From Artemisia argyi (taxonomy: Eukaryota > Streptophyta > Magnoliopsida > Asterales > Asteraceae): a stretch of 64,000 nucleotides of DNA. The stretch spans positions 28,039,204 to 28,103,203 of the forward strand of contig CM060685.1 in the NCBI GenBank assembly GCA_030686995.1, read 5' to 3'. The notes below the pieces were generated by a model. The model was given only the letters and a program-made list of their open reading frames with translations, did no database searches and had not been told where the DNA came from. This document shows, piece after piece, positions 20,412-30,787 of this stretch. Positions within the stretch are counted from its first letter, which is position 1. Each line of letters opens with the position of its first letter. A program made the translations under genes and the position numbers.

Positions 20412-23100
20412 TTTGTAGTTGACTTAATATAAATGGATGTATGTCTATTTATATATGTGTGGTTTGAGTGTTTGTGTTAGGTATGTGTGAGAGTGTGTAT
20501 AACGTGTATATAATTTGCTTCATCATCAAGGATTTAGGTTTATATTCTTATTTTAATTTAAGTCATTGACGAAGTTTATAGAAGAAACTTTAGGCGAGGT
20601 CAAATGTTGGCCAAGTAGAAAATACAACGTGTTTAATAACTAGTGAATATATTATACCATATTATATTGTTGCACCAGCTTACGTAACAAGCTATCACAA
20701 CACGAGAATAGAACTACGTACTAGTACTTTTGACTAATCAAATTAACTAATTAAGGAGATGATTTATCTCCAATAAAATGGCACCTCATCAACAAACACG
20801 AAATGAGCTCATATAATAACCGAAGAGGAGACAACTACAAGTCTACAACTTAGAAACCCGAACAGCAACAAAGTGAAGTACCTAAACCCAGCAATAAACC
20901 GATGAACCTGCACTCGTGCAGAAAAAACCATTAAAAGGGACACTCCACGCGGATGTACATAGTGGAGGGGTAGCTCAATGGTAAAGCTACTAAAGCAATC
21001 GCGTTAGGTCCCCGACTTTATAAGGTCCCCGATTTTATAAGACGTCAGTTGTCACCTATATTCTTTAGGCCTAAGGACTATTAGATACTAAGTCCGTCAT
21101 TTTAGTTTTATGAAAAGGACCAAGAACGTTATTTTAGGGTATAAGCCCACTCGTGTTGGTTAAGTGGGTTGTCTTAGTGCTATTTGTCATTTGGTTTTTC
21201 TATTTGTCATTTTGTTTTCCAATCGTCAACTGGTTCTTAGCTTAACTAAGCGTTAAAATCATAGCAAAAACTCAAAAAAGCCCAGTTGTGGAACTTTTGC
21301 TATAGGCCTAAATTAAGCTTGAGACGCCCCTAACATAGTGTCATAGTTCCATGTCCTAAAAGATTTTTACGTTCTCTACTTTTGAAAATTAAACCTTTTT
21401 CCCTCCATCTCAAAAGTTCGATTATCTCAAAAGTTCGATTTATGTTGCATGAAGAATTCATCTCCATTTCTTTCTACTAAAACTTCCACGTTTGCCACTA
21501 ATTCGCCAAAATAATTTATCATTAAGACTTAATGACCTCGATCACCATACTCATTTATATTGTAAGGTAAATCAGTATTTAATAGTAAACCTTTACAACC
21601 TTACTAAATTTCCAACACAACCTACAAGTTACGTGTAAGACGATACTTTTTTATTTATTTATTTATTTTTTTTGCAATGGTGAAAATTATATTAATCACT
21701 TCAAATATTGTACAAATACAAGAGATGATTACATCTGTTTTGGACAATCCCACAAACAGATAACAAATACATCAAAATATATCACATATCAGATATGTTT
21801 AGAGTATAGTACATATCTAACAATACAATCAGATATTCTTCACTTTTTGATCTTCCATTCCTTGTCTTCATTCACACAGACACTTTTTGATTCACCATTT
21901 TTGCACCTTGACTATCTAGCTACATTTCCATCTTACCCTTCTCATATACTCATTCATCCAACATCCACAGTAAGAATAGAAGAAAGGGTTAATGGCTTCA
22001 CTAGGAACCCATAACCTCTCCACAGTATGGGCTATACCATTTATGCTACATTTCCATTTACTACAATGGCATCACACAAATGGGAACACACACCCTACAG
22101 TGAGTACCATCCATTTCCTCCTTAGCAATGTATAGATAGGACCAAGTAGGTTCATCTTTCACTCCTCACTATTCCTATCTTCATACATTGCCCACCAACT
22201 CACTTTACCCTACACAAAAGGAAACCTACTTTATGGTTTTGATCTAGCCTGCAATTCCAATAGAATCCCATTCAGTACTCAATTCCCTAACAAAGGCCTA
22301 AAGAGTACATAAATAGGATTGTATCAGTAACACAAACTAGATTTAAACCAAGGTACAAGGCCATCTTTTGTAAGTGAGTTACACAATACCTTCTGAATTC
22401 CATATGGTTAGAATTGAAGGCATGAGGTATAAAACCTTTTCAAATGCAAATCATCATTTATTCTATTGCATACTAGGCTCAAGTGATTAGAAGTAAGACT
22501 CTAGAATCTCAATGATAAGCCCATTATATACTTATCCAAAATCAAGCAGGAAACTACCTGATGATACCTACTTACCATAGTTACTATTACGATTATACTG
22601 TACATATATCTTTAACGGCAACTAATTATAGCATAATATATACAACACAAACTATCTCACATATTTTAAGCATGATTTGAAGACACAATTATTTAGTTAG
22701 AGAGTTTTCACATAACAGGAGATACAACTTAGACACAATTATTTGGTATTTTATATTAGCAAAAAAAGAAATTGTGTTCACATGTTCAAAAGAAAAATAT
22801 TGTTCGCATACAAAATGGACAAGTATAAAAGGCTAAATAAACATAGATTTGTAGCATTTTTACCTTTGCATTTTATAAAAGGCTAAATAAACATAGATTT
22901 GTAGATTTTTTCTCTTCAGAAAAAAAAATCTATCTAATACTCAGTGATATCTACGAAGACCTTCGTTGGTGAGCCACAACCTGTTTTATTATTTTATCAA
23001 TAAATATGGCTTATCGTTTTAAAACCAACTCGAGAAGATCTTAATCTTGGCACGTACAACCACTATCAATATCTCGTCAGTTAAATAGAAAAAGATATAC
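20412..23100. other. Long stretch without a recognisable gene
   Basis: AT-rich. A tRNA-like A box lies near 20968. A 31 bp direct repeat TATAAAAGGCTAAATAAACA... occurs at about 22824 and 22874, and a 17 bp tandem (CTCAAAAGTTCGATTAT) near 21410. The part from 21660 to 22560 looks like non-coding retroelement or UTR sequence, but no frame is open and I cannot name it. Confidence 0.4.
20966..21045 (+). repeat. Possible tRNA-derived SINE head
   Basis: GGGGTAGCTCAATGGTAAAG carries a good Pol III A box (TAGCTCAATGG), as in tRNA-derived SINEs. The expected B box (GGTTCGANTCC) is replaced by two copies of GGTCCCCGA, and no cloverleaf can be drawn. At best this is a decayed SINE head. Confidence 0.25.
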
Positions 23101-23111
23101 CATTAATGGTT

Positions 23112-23141
23112 ATCCCACATCGAAGGTGTTGATTATAAATA
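23112..23141 (+). promoter_or_regulatory. P5: USE and TATA with short spacing
   Basis: A perfect ATCCCACATCG at 23112-23122 and TATAAATA at 23134, only 11 bp apart. Compared with other copies, 22 bp is missing between the two. The hairpins downstream are weak (TAGGCT/AGCTTA). Confidence 0.3.
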
Positions 23142-23279
23142 GAAAGGCAAGGGTGACATTAAAGGTAGGCTAGTTGATGTTTATTTTAAGCTTAGTTTTT
23201 CTAAGTTCAAAAGCTACTATAGTTGATGGGATTGGAGTTTTTCAAGTTTCAATTGGCTAACTAAACAGGGAGAGATATG

Positions 23280-23900
23280 GTGTTGGTCCGGAAACTTAGA
23301 TATGAGAAGGCGTTCGAGGTGTATTTATTACAATGGTCATAATGCTGCTAAAGTACCAAGACGCCATCTTTTTACAGCGTGGCATTTCATATCGAAGGGT
23401 TGAAGTCCATCAATGAAGATCTTTTTCATCGTTGCAAGTACAATCCTTATTCAAGCTAGAGATCCAGATAAGCTAAGTGAGGAATTACCAAAATGCGCTT
23501 GATGCAAACAAGCTTAATGATGCTTGGAACTTACATGAACAACACATGAACATGGAAGGGGTTTTTGAGGCTCTTAATAGAGCTTAAATGGCTTAATATA
23601 CAGAGCTTATGATATAGTATATAAGGCTCTTGATGAGCACAAACACAACGTGTTACAAAGGGACACTTTTATATAGTTATCACTATGCCTTGCAAAATAC
23701 ATTTAATTTGTAAAACCAAATCATTTCCTCCAGTTACAAGATTTTTATAGACATCTTGATAGTAATACTTATTTTTTTTCGTTATTTTGGCAGCAACAAC
23801 GGTATTTCGAATTTTGAGTATGTTAATCTTTACAAATTGTTCAACTTTAGCGTTGATCACCAAGTTGTATTCCTATTTGCAACTAAAGCACTGGTATGAC
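23280..23900 (+). pseudogene. Block D, copy 3 (longest remnant)
   Basis: The right half matches the other D blocks (LNDAWNLHEQHMNMEG near 23515 and a VFRILSM... frame opposite GNNGISNFEYVNLYK). The left half, 23280-23500, is seen only here and includes LKSINEDLFHRCKYNPY in a broken frame. No domain is recognised. If the D family is a gene, this copy holds the most of it. Confidence 0.35.
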
Positions 23901-23925
23901 GAAAAGAAATTACAATATATACTAA

Positions 23926-24308
23926 GGCTATGTTTGGCGAGGGCTTCTAAGAGGCTTATTGGGGCTTGAGCTTTTAAAATAAGCCGGCTAATTAAATAAG
24001 TCTCGTTTGTCATGGGGCTTATGGAAGAGCTTATAAAATAAGCCGGCTAAAAACTTTAGCCCCATAAAAGAGGCTAAAAACTTTAGCACGGGCTTTTGAA
24101 GAATAAATTATTTATTTACCCACAAAAATATCTAACATATACAAAAACTCATTTAATAATGTCATTTTTAGTAATTTTACAATAATAAGCCCCAGCTTCA
24201 GCCCATTTGCCAAACAAGTTTATAAAAATACAAATTTTAATTTCGTCTTAATATAAGTCCTAGCCCCGGTCCCAACTTCAGCCCTAGCCCATTTCGCCAA
24301 ACATACCC
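23926..24308. mobile_element. PIF/Tourist-like MITE (383 bp)
   Basis: TIRs GGCTATGTTTGGCGA and (reversed) GGGTATGTTTGGCGA, flanked by TAA on both sides (23923-23925 and 24309-24311). The 3 bp TAA duplication is typical of PIF/Harbinger. The related copy at 16431 (AAGTAACTATGG) shows the empty site. The interior is non-coding and repeats AAAATAAGCCGGCTAA. Confidence 0.75.
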
Positions 24309-24591
24309 TAACTATGGTTTATAATAGTCGGTTAAGGCATCACACTAGTGACTAGCCATCCTATATGGTCGAGCATCTTCTTTAGCTCTTGGTACTTTCT
24401 AAAGTTCTCGTATTATAATGTAGAATTTTATAACTCATAAAAAAGGCATGTTGAATTCCTTCAAAATGTCACAAGTACTCAAAGATAATTTATAAAACTA
24501 TGGGAAATACAACCAGTGCAAGTATATCCTCTAAACATGTAGTCGTAATGGGTACAAATTGCTTTAAACAAACTGGGTTTTGGCTTTTGGC

Positions 24592-24643
24592 ATCCCACAT
24601 CGCTTTGTAAAGAAATGCAGCTCTGTGGAGTTGGTTATAAATA
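24592..24643 (+). promoter_or_regulatory. snRNA-type promoter P6
   Basis: A perfect ATCCCACATCG at 24592-24602, a 33 bp gap, and TATAAATA at 24636. This is the best preserved copy together with P2; both hairpins downstream are intact. Confidence 0.45.
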
Positions 24644-24667
24644 AAGAGGGAAGGATACCATGAGAAA

Positions 24668-24765
24668 GTAGGCTTGTTGAATTCTTTTAAAAGCCTACGG
24701 TAACTGCTCTTTCATGCAAGCTTATGATTTGAAATTTATAAGTTTGCATGGTGAGAGATGTCACC
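24668..24765 (+). ncRNA. Possible structured RNA after P6 (two hairpins)
   Basis: Hairpin 1 pairs GTAGGC (24668) with GCCTAC (24693). Hairpin 2 is long: GGTAAC-(bulge)-CTCT-CATGCAAGCTTAT pairs with ATAAGTTTGCATG-GAGAG-GTCACC, about 25 paired positions over 67 nt. The second base pair of the core helix is A-T where P4 has T-A, a compensatory change. Hairpin 1 starts 32 bp after the TATA box. Confidence 0.3.
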
Positions 24766-25046
24766 GTAATCTTTTACGTTTTTGACAAGCTTACAATTTT
24801 AAACATAAAGTTACAAAAACCTTGATATGTCACAATAAAAATGGTTAAGGACATAGTTTAATAACAGATGCTTCAAATTCTTTTAATTTAGTAATTTACT
24901 TTTTGTTTTTGCTTAGGTGATTAATTTTTTTTTACATACAGTTAAATATATTATTGTTAATCTGTTATAGTGTTTGTGCACTCAGAAAGCTTCAAATATA
25001 TCAGTGTACTACAATAGTAAAGATAATTTCAAATACATAAGTGTTT

Positions 25047-25078
25047 ATCCCACATCGCTTTCAGATGGTCTTAAATAG
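25047..25078 (+). promoter_or_regulatory. P7: USE with short spacing and weak TATA
   Basis: ATCCCACATCG at 25047-25057, followed 12 bp later by TTAAATAGG. As in P5, about 21-22 bp of the usual spacer is missing. The hairpin region is degenerate. Confidence 0.25.
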
Positions 25079-25204
25079 GAAGGCAAGGATACAACTCAAA
25101 GTAAGCATATGTTAAACTTTCTAAACGCCTATGGTTAACTTTTCTCTGAGCTCTATAAGTTCGTATACAGGGAATTTTGCTCTTTGTTTTTATAATGTTG
25201 GACG

Positions 25205-25405
25205 CCATGTTTATCCAGTTAGCCAGTGTACTTTATTTTCCGAGCTCGACGTCTTGTTCTTGCTCATAAACCACTTGCGAAAAGGATTGTGGGTGTACGA
25301 GGCCAAACCGGTTTCCCATTCCGTCCCAACCAGCCAATTTCCTCTCAACACTTATAACACCTACTATACAAGACCAAGTTTAGTTGCTATGAAGCAACAA
25401 AAATA
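25205..25405. repeat. Block A, copy 4
   Basis: It carries the full set of A landmarks, including TTTTCCGAGCTCGACGTCTT, TTGTGGGTGTACGAGGCC and CCGTCCCAACCAGCCAATTT. The RING 3' end follows. Confidence 0.6.
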
Positions 25406-25679
25406 ATCATAATAATCAGCGTCAATCCGAATATCCCATGCATGGTTAGTCTAAAACATAAACAAATCACTAACTTGAACATCATAAATAAACACACTTA
25501 CATATTTAAAAATAAAACTACATATTAATCAATTCTTTCCAACACCTGCAATTCTGTAAACTTAAACATACCTTAAATACACATCTTAACTACGTACCGC
25601 GACCACCCGTTGCCCCAAAAACCTTGAAAAGAAAACCCATAAAGCCGTGACTTCAACACCTCTCCACGACCAACATAAC

Positions 25680-25905
25680 TCATGGCTCCAAGTCTTCAAC
25701 AATTTGATAATCAACTCGTGAAGTATAAGCATCGTCCACTCCTTATACATGATCACTCACTTTTGGAAAAAAAGAGCTTCGAATAACTCTATCAGCCAGT
25801 AAACCACAATCAATGAGGCCTTCGATAATACGTGTTAGACACGCATATATGTCTAACTTAAACATCATGGATGCGGATTGAGCACATTTCATTGCATAAT
25901 AGCCA
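25680..25905 (-). pseudogene. RING-finger gene 3' end, fragment 3
   Basis: Minus-strand similarity to the tails of the RING genes (MCSIRIHD...VRHI...NTYYRRP...), with stops. It ends near 25904 (CATTGCATAATAGCC) at the same breakpoint as fragment 2. The RING domain is missing. Confidence 0.5.
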
Positions 25906-26054
25906 CTACAAGTACAACTTCATAGAAGTACGGGAAATAAAACTAGTGCAAGTATTACATCATAACATACATTACAGTGTATATCTAAGTACGTACTCGT
26001 AAGTCGTAATGGTTAAGATAAATTCAAAAATAGCAGTGTACTACAATTTGCTTA

Positions 26055-26330
26055 GAGCATGGGGTACAGTGGGGTGATGGCTTCACGCCATCCCACCAGC
26101 CGACACCATGGCACACCGTCCCTCTTTTCATGTTTCGCGCTGTCACCACCATCTCACATTGTTAGTTTTTCCTTTTTTTGCATGTTTTAATGGGGTTATG
26201 TGTAGACCAATTTATATTAGAGAGGAGTGTTTTGTGATGTGATAAATTTTGGGGCTGTATGAAAAATTGCTAAGATGACATCAATTTTTCTACGGCACGA
26301 GACCGATGACACCAACTGTGCTCAATGCTA
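26055..26330. mobile_element. PIF/Tourist-like MITE, right copy
   Basis: Same element and same position as the MITE at 14028. GAGCATGGGGTACAGTGG at the left pairs with the right end read in reverse, flanked by TTA (26052) and CTA (26331). The internal T-tract of the left copy is much shorter here. Confidence 0.65.
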
Positions 26331-26360
26331 CTAAAATCAATTGGGTTTTGACTTTTGAGC

Positions 26361-26412
26361 ATCCCACCTCGCATTTTGAGGGAAAGCAGCTTGTGAGAGT
26401 TGGTTATAAAAA
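26361..26412 (+). promoter_or_regulatory. P8: snRNA-type promoter cut by a Mutator-type element
   Basis: ATCCCACCTCG (one mismatch) at 26361-26371 and TATAAA at 26405 after 33 bp. The TATA box itself served as the insertion target of the element at 26414 and is therefore duplicated (26405 and 27224). Confidence 0.35.
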
Positions 26413-26413
26413 A

Positions 26414-27223
26414 GGGTTAATGGCATGTAATAGCTACATACTTTCCCACTTGTGCCATTATCAGATACCAACCCAAAATATTACAAAAATCGGCTACAAA
26501 CTTTCATATTTTTGTGTTGATATCATCATTTAACCTACAAAATTGGGTAATCATATTTCGGTCATCTTCTCCACTTCTTCCGGCCACTTTTTGGTAATCT
26601 TTTTCCGGTGTGTTCCATTATCCGGCCATCTTCTCCACTTCTTCCGGCCACATAGATGCCATATCATTCCCGGTCATCTTCCCTAATTTTTCCGACCATC
26701 TTCTTCGGGTGGCCGTCTCTAATTCCGGCCATTTTTAAAACCACCCAAACATAACATAACAAACACTGAATAAAAATAATCCAAACATCATAATTACACA
26801 AAAACTAAAAATAATCCAAACATCATAATTACACAAAAACTAAAAAAATTCACCATCAAATCAAGAAACAAAAAGTTACCCTTTTTTTAAATTGCGAGTT
26901 GCATTGTGAAATTGAGGTGGTTTGGGAAGTGGGTTTGTGAGGGATTGTGGATTTGATGGTGATTTTGTGAGATCTGTGTGTGTGATTGGGGGATTTTGGG
27001 TGGTGAGGAAACGGAAAAGGAAAAGTGGAGGGGTGAGGTTGGTTGACTAAAGTTGAAAGTGAGTTTGACCAGCAACTTTTGTGAGGAAACCCAATTTTGT
27101 AGGTTAAATGATGATATCAACACAAAAATATGAAAGTTTGTAGCCGATTTTTGTAATATTTTGGGTTGGTATCTGATAATGGTACAAGTGGAAAAGTATG
27201 TAGTTATTACATGTCATTAACCC
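26414..27223. mobile_element. Mutator-type non-autonomous element with about 135 bp TIRs
   Basis: The first and last ~135 bp are inverted repeats beginning GGGTTAATGGCATGTAATAG and its near complement at the right end. A 9 bp target duplication flanks it: TATAAAAAA (26405-26413) and TATAAATAA (27224-27232), one mismatch. Long TIRs plus a 9 bp TSD are diagnostic of Mutator-like elements. The interior repeats CTTCTCCACTTCTTCCGGCC and has no credible gene; the open frame at 26887-27123 is low-complexity. Confidence 0.85.
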
Positions 27224-27245
27224 TATAAATAATGAGGGAAGGATT

Positions 27246-27345
27246 CAATTAAGGGCAGACATGTTGAATTCCTTTAAAAGCCAACTGTCAACATTCTAGC
27301 TTGCAACCTAATGATTTAGATTTTATAAGTTTGCCAGCGAGAAAG
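27246..27345 (+). ncRNA. Hairpin region belonging to P8
   Basis: Hairpin 2 is present but imperfect: CTAGCTTGCAA (27296) against TTGCCAGCGAG (27331), 9 of 11 pairs. The promoter is now 800 bp upstream because of the insertion. Confidence 0.2.
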
Positions 27346-27514
27346 GTTGCAGTTAGCTTTTTATATATTTTGACAAGCTTACAATTTTAAACATATAGTT
27401 ATAAAACCTTTACACACCTTAAATATAAATAGGAAGTACTCTTTCCGTCCAAAAATTATTGTCCCATTTTGACTAACATTGAGTTGTGGTGAAGATAAAC
27501 TATAAAATGGAACT

Positions 27515-27970
27515 TACGTGAACACAGGCTTGACGATGCTTGGAACTTACGTGAACAACACATGAAAATGGATGAGTTTTCGGGGAGATCTATTGCGAGG
27601 AATTTTCTTGCAACTTTTTGCATAGGCTTACTAGAGCTTATGATAGTACCAAAAGTTTTTTAATGAGGACAAACACAACTTGTTAAACAGGGACACTCGT
27701 ATATACTTATCACTATATATATGTCTTGCAAAATACATTTAACCTATGAATGCAGCTTCTATTATGAAGAAACAAGTTGAAACTGAACCGTTTCCTCCAG
27801 TTACCAGATTCTTATGGTCCTCTTGGAAGTGATACTTATTTTCAGTCATCCTGGCAGCAACAAAGGTGTTTCGAATTTTGAATATGTTAATCTTTACAAA
27901 ATGTAGAACTTTAGTGTTGATCACCAAGTCGCATTCCTATTCGCAACTAAAGCATTAGTAAGAAGGAAAT
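27515..27970 (+). pseudogene. Block D, copy 4
   Basis: Counterpart of the D block at 14755, with DDAWNLREQHMKMD near 27532 and GSNKGVSNFEYVNLYK near 27853, in frames separated by stops. Confidence 0.4.
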
Positions 27971-28063
27971 TGGATACTGTACAATATACATAATTGATTA
28001 GCTAACTTATTATATGGAATATCATAAGTTCATAACATACAAGTGTGTTTTGACTTTTTGAGC

Positions 28064-28115
28064 ATCCCACATCTCATTGTGAAGAAAAGTAGCTTGTGGG
28101 AGGTGGTTATAAATA
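28064..28115 (+). promoter_or_regulatory. snRNA-type promoter P9
   Basis: ATCCCACATCT (last base differs) at 28064-28074 and TATAAATA at 28108, with a 33 bp gap. Counterpart of P3 but better preserved in its TATA box and hairpin. Confidence 0.4.
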
Positions 28116-28140
28116 GAGAGGCATGGACATGATTCATATT

Positions 28141-28235
28141 AGGCATGTTGAATTTCTTAAAAGCCCATGTGCAACTTTTCTTTGCCTGCAAGCTTATATG
28201 ACTTCTTCTATAAGTTTGCACAGAGGAAACTGGAA
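28141..28235 (+). ncRNA. Possible structured RNA after P9
   Basis: Hairpin 2 spans about 28171-28235: TTTTCTTTG...GCAAGCTTAT pairs with ATAAGTTTGC...CAGAGGAAA around a short loop. It starts 33 bp after the TATA box with AGGC, the left arm of hairpin 1. P3, its duplicate, has lost the 3' arm. Confidence 0.25.
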
Positions 28236-28569
28236 CATTGTCTTTTCAAATGTTTGACAAGCTCATAATTCTAAATAAAAAGTTGGCTAAACTTAACATG
28301 TCGAATTAAAAAGTTAATGTAATAAAATAATAGTAACACACTTTTCAAGTTTGTTCAATTTAGTAACAAAACATGATATTTGTTTGGCATAAACATATAT
28401 TGAAGACAAAAAAACACGCGCTAATCAAATTTAGACACAAGTCATCAATGTATATTGTTAGAGCATCTCGACGTATCAAGTCATCAAGTTTTTTGAAAAA
28501 CATTACCGAACAAAAGCTTTAAATTACTTAAATACAAAAATGTTTCTACTATCCTTTTCTTTAAAGTAT

Positions 28570-28815
28570 TTTTTTTGTTAACTACCAATCTTATGTTAAA
28601 AAGAACTAATGTGACTTTTATTTTAGAATTTTGAGGATGTTCAAGTCTTTTATAATGGCTTGCCACTCCGCTTAGCCGGTCCACGTTATCTTCCCATCTC
28701 GAACTCTTGTTCTTGTTCGGAAACCACTTTCGAAATGATTGTGGGTCTACGAGACCGACCGGACTTCCCATTTTGTCCCAATCAGCCAATCTCCTCTCAA
28801 CATTTACAAAAATGC
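28570..28815. repeat. Block A, copy 5
   Basis: Almost collinear with copy 3 (15810) and, like it, joined directly to block D. A 114-residue minus-strand frame crosses it (28484-28828), but it is not kept in the other A copies, so I do not call it a gene. Confidence 0.6.
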
Positions 28816-28819
28816 GCTT

Positions 28820-29270
28820 ATTTAACACAAGTTTAACAATGCTTGGAACTTACATGATCATGGAAGGGTTTTCACGAAATCCACTGCGAGCAATTTTCTT
28901 GCAACTTTTGTACAAAGTCTAGAGCATAAGTGGCTTATTACAACATATGATATAGTATAAGAGGTTCTTAATGAGCACAAATGCGACTTGTTGGAAAGGG
29001 ACACCCTTATATACTTATCACTATGTCTGCATAAAGTTACATGATTGATTACAAATTCTGTTATACATAAACTAGTTGAATCGAACCGTTACCTCCAAGT
29101 TACAAGATTTTTATGGTCTTCTTGGACGTAATACTTATTTTCAGTCATTTTGGCAATAACAAAGGTGTTTCAATTTTGAGTATGTTAATCTTTACAAACA
29201 GTACAACTTTAGTGTTGATCACCAAGATGTATTCCTATTTGCAACTAAAGCACTAGTAAGAAGAAAACAA
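28820..29270 (+). pseudogene. Block D, copy 5
   Basis: Counterpart of the D block at 16040: NAWNLHDHGRVF-like and VNLYKQYNFSVDHQ-like peptides, broken by stops and small indels. Confidence 0.4.
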
Positions 29271-29436
29271 ATTACCGGTTTTCATAGTCGGTTCAGGCAT
29301 CAAACTAGCCGTCCTATATGGTCGAGCATCTTCTCTAGCATTTGGTACTTTCTAAAGTTATCGTATTTATAATGTAGAATTTTATAACTTATAAAAATGT
29401 GAGCTATCGACTTATATCTGTAACTTATGTTTAAAA

Positions 29437-29743
29437 ATGCAAGCTTCGATTAAGTGGGAAAGTGAAGAATGTTTTAGAGGTTGTTTTTTACGTGGTATGG
29501 TGGAAGATGTGGAGCTTTCGAAATCAACTCCTCTTTAGTCCAAGCAATCCTAGAAGGGCGACTTTATTTGATGATATTGTCTCGCAATCTTATTGTTGGT
29601 GTTCTAATAGATGTAAATCCAAGTTTAATTGGATAACTTGGATGAAAGATCCTAAACTTGCTATTTTGTAATCTTTTCTTCTAACTTCTTGCTAGTTTTT
29701 ATCCATTTTTCCGTTCAAAAAAAAAAAAAAAAAAAAAAAAAAA
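29437..29743 (+). mobile_element. LINE 3' end with poly(A) tail
   Basis: A 65-residue end of a reverse-transcriptase ORF (VVWWKMWSFRNQLLFS ... FDDIVSQSY.WC.NRCKS ... WITWMKDP) matches the C-terminal region of plant L1-type LINEs. It is followed by about 50 bp of 3' UTR and a run of 25 A (about 29719-29743). It is a 5'-truncated insertion into the right duplicated segment; the left copy (about 16600) shows the site without it. A target duplication is not obvious. Confidence 0.75.
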
Positions 29744-30089
29744 TTATAAACTATCGGAAATAAAACTAGTGCAAGTATAACATACATTAATTAGTGTCTA
29801 TCTAAAGATGTAATCGCAATGGTTAAAGATAAATTAATACACCACCGGATAGGTTGAGGTTGGCTTTTATATTTTTTGACAAGCTTACAATTTTAAACTT
29901 AAAGTTAGAAGACCTTGACATGTCATAAGTATAAAATGCTATGTCATAAACTAGTAATAGATGTTTCAACTTTCAAGATTTTTAAATCTAATTACTCCGT
30001 ATAAAAAACAATCATACAACTATGGAAATGAAACAAGTGCTAACTGTCAAGTATAACATCATAACATACATTAATTACTACTCCTTCCG

Positions 30090-30340
30090 TCCCAAAATTA
30101 TTGGATTTGAACCAGGAGTGAGATAAATTTTTTTATCTCAGGTTCTCAACATCTAGAGTGTCTCTTGTTTCGAATTCCCGTTGTTAAACCACTTGTAAGA
30201 AGGATTTTGGGTGTAGACTAACTCGGATTCCCACTCCGTCCCGTCCTGCCAATTCCCCTCCCAACTGTTTTAGTAGTCCCCAATGTTAATCCTCTTTAAG
30301 AAAACACTTATGACACCTACACAAGACCAATATGGATAAG
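30090..30340. repeat. Block A, copy 6 (diverged)
   Basis: Only part aligns: TTGTTAAACCACTTGTAAGA, CCGTCC...GCCAATTCCCCTC and ACACTTATGACACCTACACA. It precedes the RING pseudogene at 30788, as A precedes R elsewhere. Confidence 0.45.
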
Positions 30341-30787
30341 CAATCATTCAGTCCATATCAGTATCTATCAAACAACATAAATAATCATACACTTAATTAC
30401 TCACAAGGGACTTTTACTACCTTTAACAATATCATGTATCAGCATCAACCATATAGCTACTATAAAACATAAACAAAGTCATAGTCTTGAACATCATTAA
30501 TATACTTAATTATTGCATTGCCAGAAAATGAAAAATAAAAGATAAACATATCTCATCTTACATGTATAAATAAATTTATATTAAGCAATTCATGCCGACA
30601 CGTATATGCAAACTCAAACACACATCGGCCACAAACACAAACACACTTGCAAACATACACACCTTAGCTACCACGTGCAAAAGGAAACCCACGAAGCCGC
30701 GTCTTCAACACCTCTCCACGACTAGCATAACTTCAACCATTCGACAACAACTCAGTAAGCATCAAGCATTCATTATATATGCCATGA

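Larger units (their letters stand above)
25195..29990. repeat. Segmental duplication, right copy
   Basis: Counterpart of 13245-17400. It carries three later changes: the 810 bp Mutator-type element at 26414, the LINE tail at 29437, and loss of the P block between CACCACCGG (about 29848) and ATAGGTTGAGG, where the left copy has P4. Block order and the shared MITE position leave little doubt that the two segments are paralogous. Confidence 0.75.

Noticed and set aside
20966..21045. A tRNA gene
   Set aside because: Only an A box is present; the B box is missing and no cloverleaf or anticodon arm can be formed.
26887..27123. A 78-residue protein in the Mutator-type element at 26414
   Set aside because: Ser/Pro/His-rich low-complexity translation of TIR-proximal DNA, without homologous frame elsewhere in the window.
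28484..28828. A 114-residue protein across block A
   Set aside because: The frame is not maintained in the other five A copies, so it is a chance opening.
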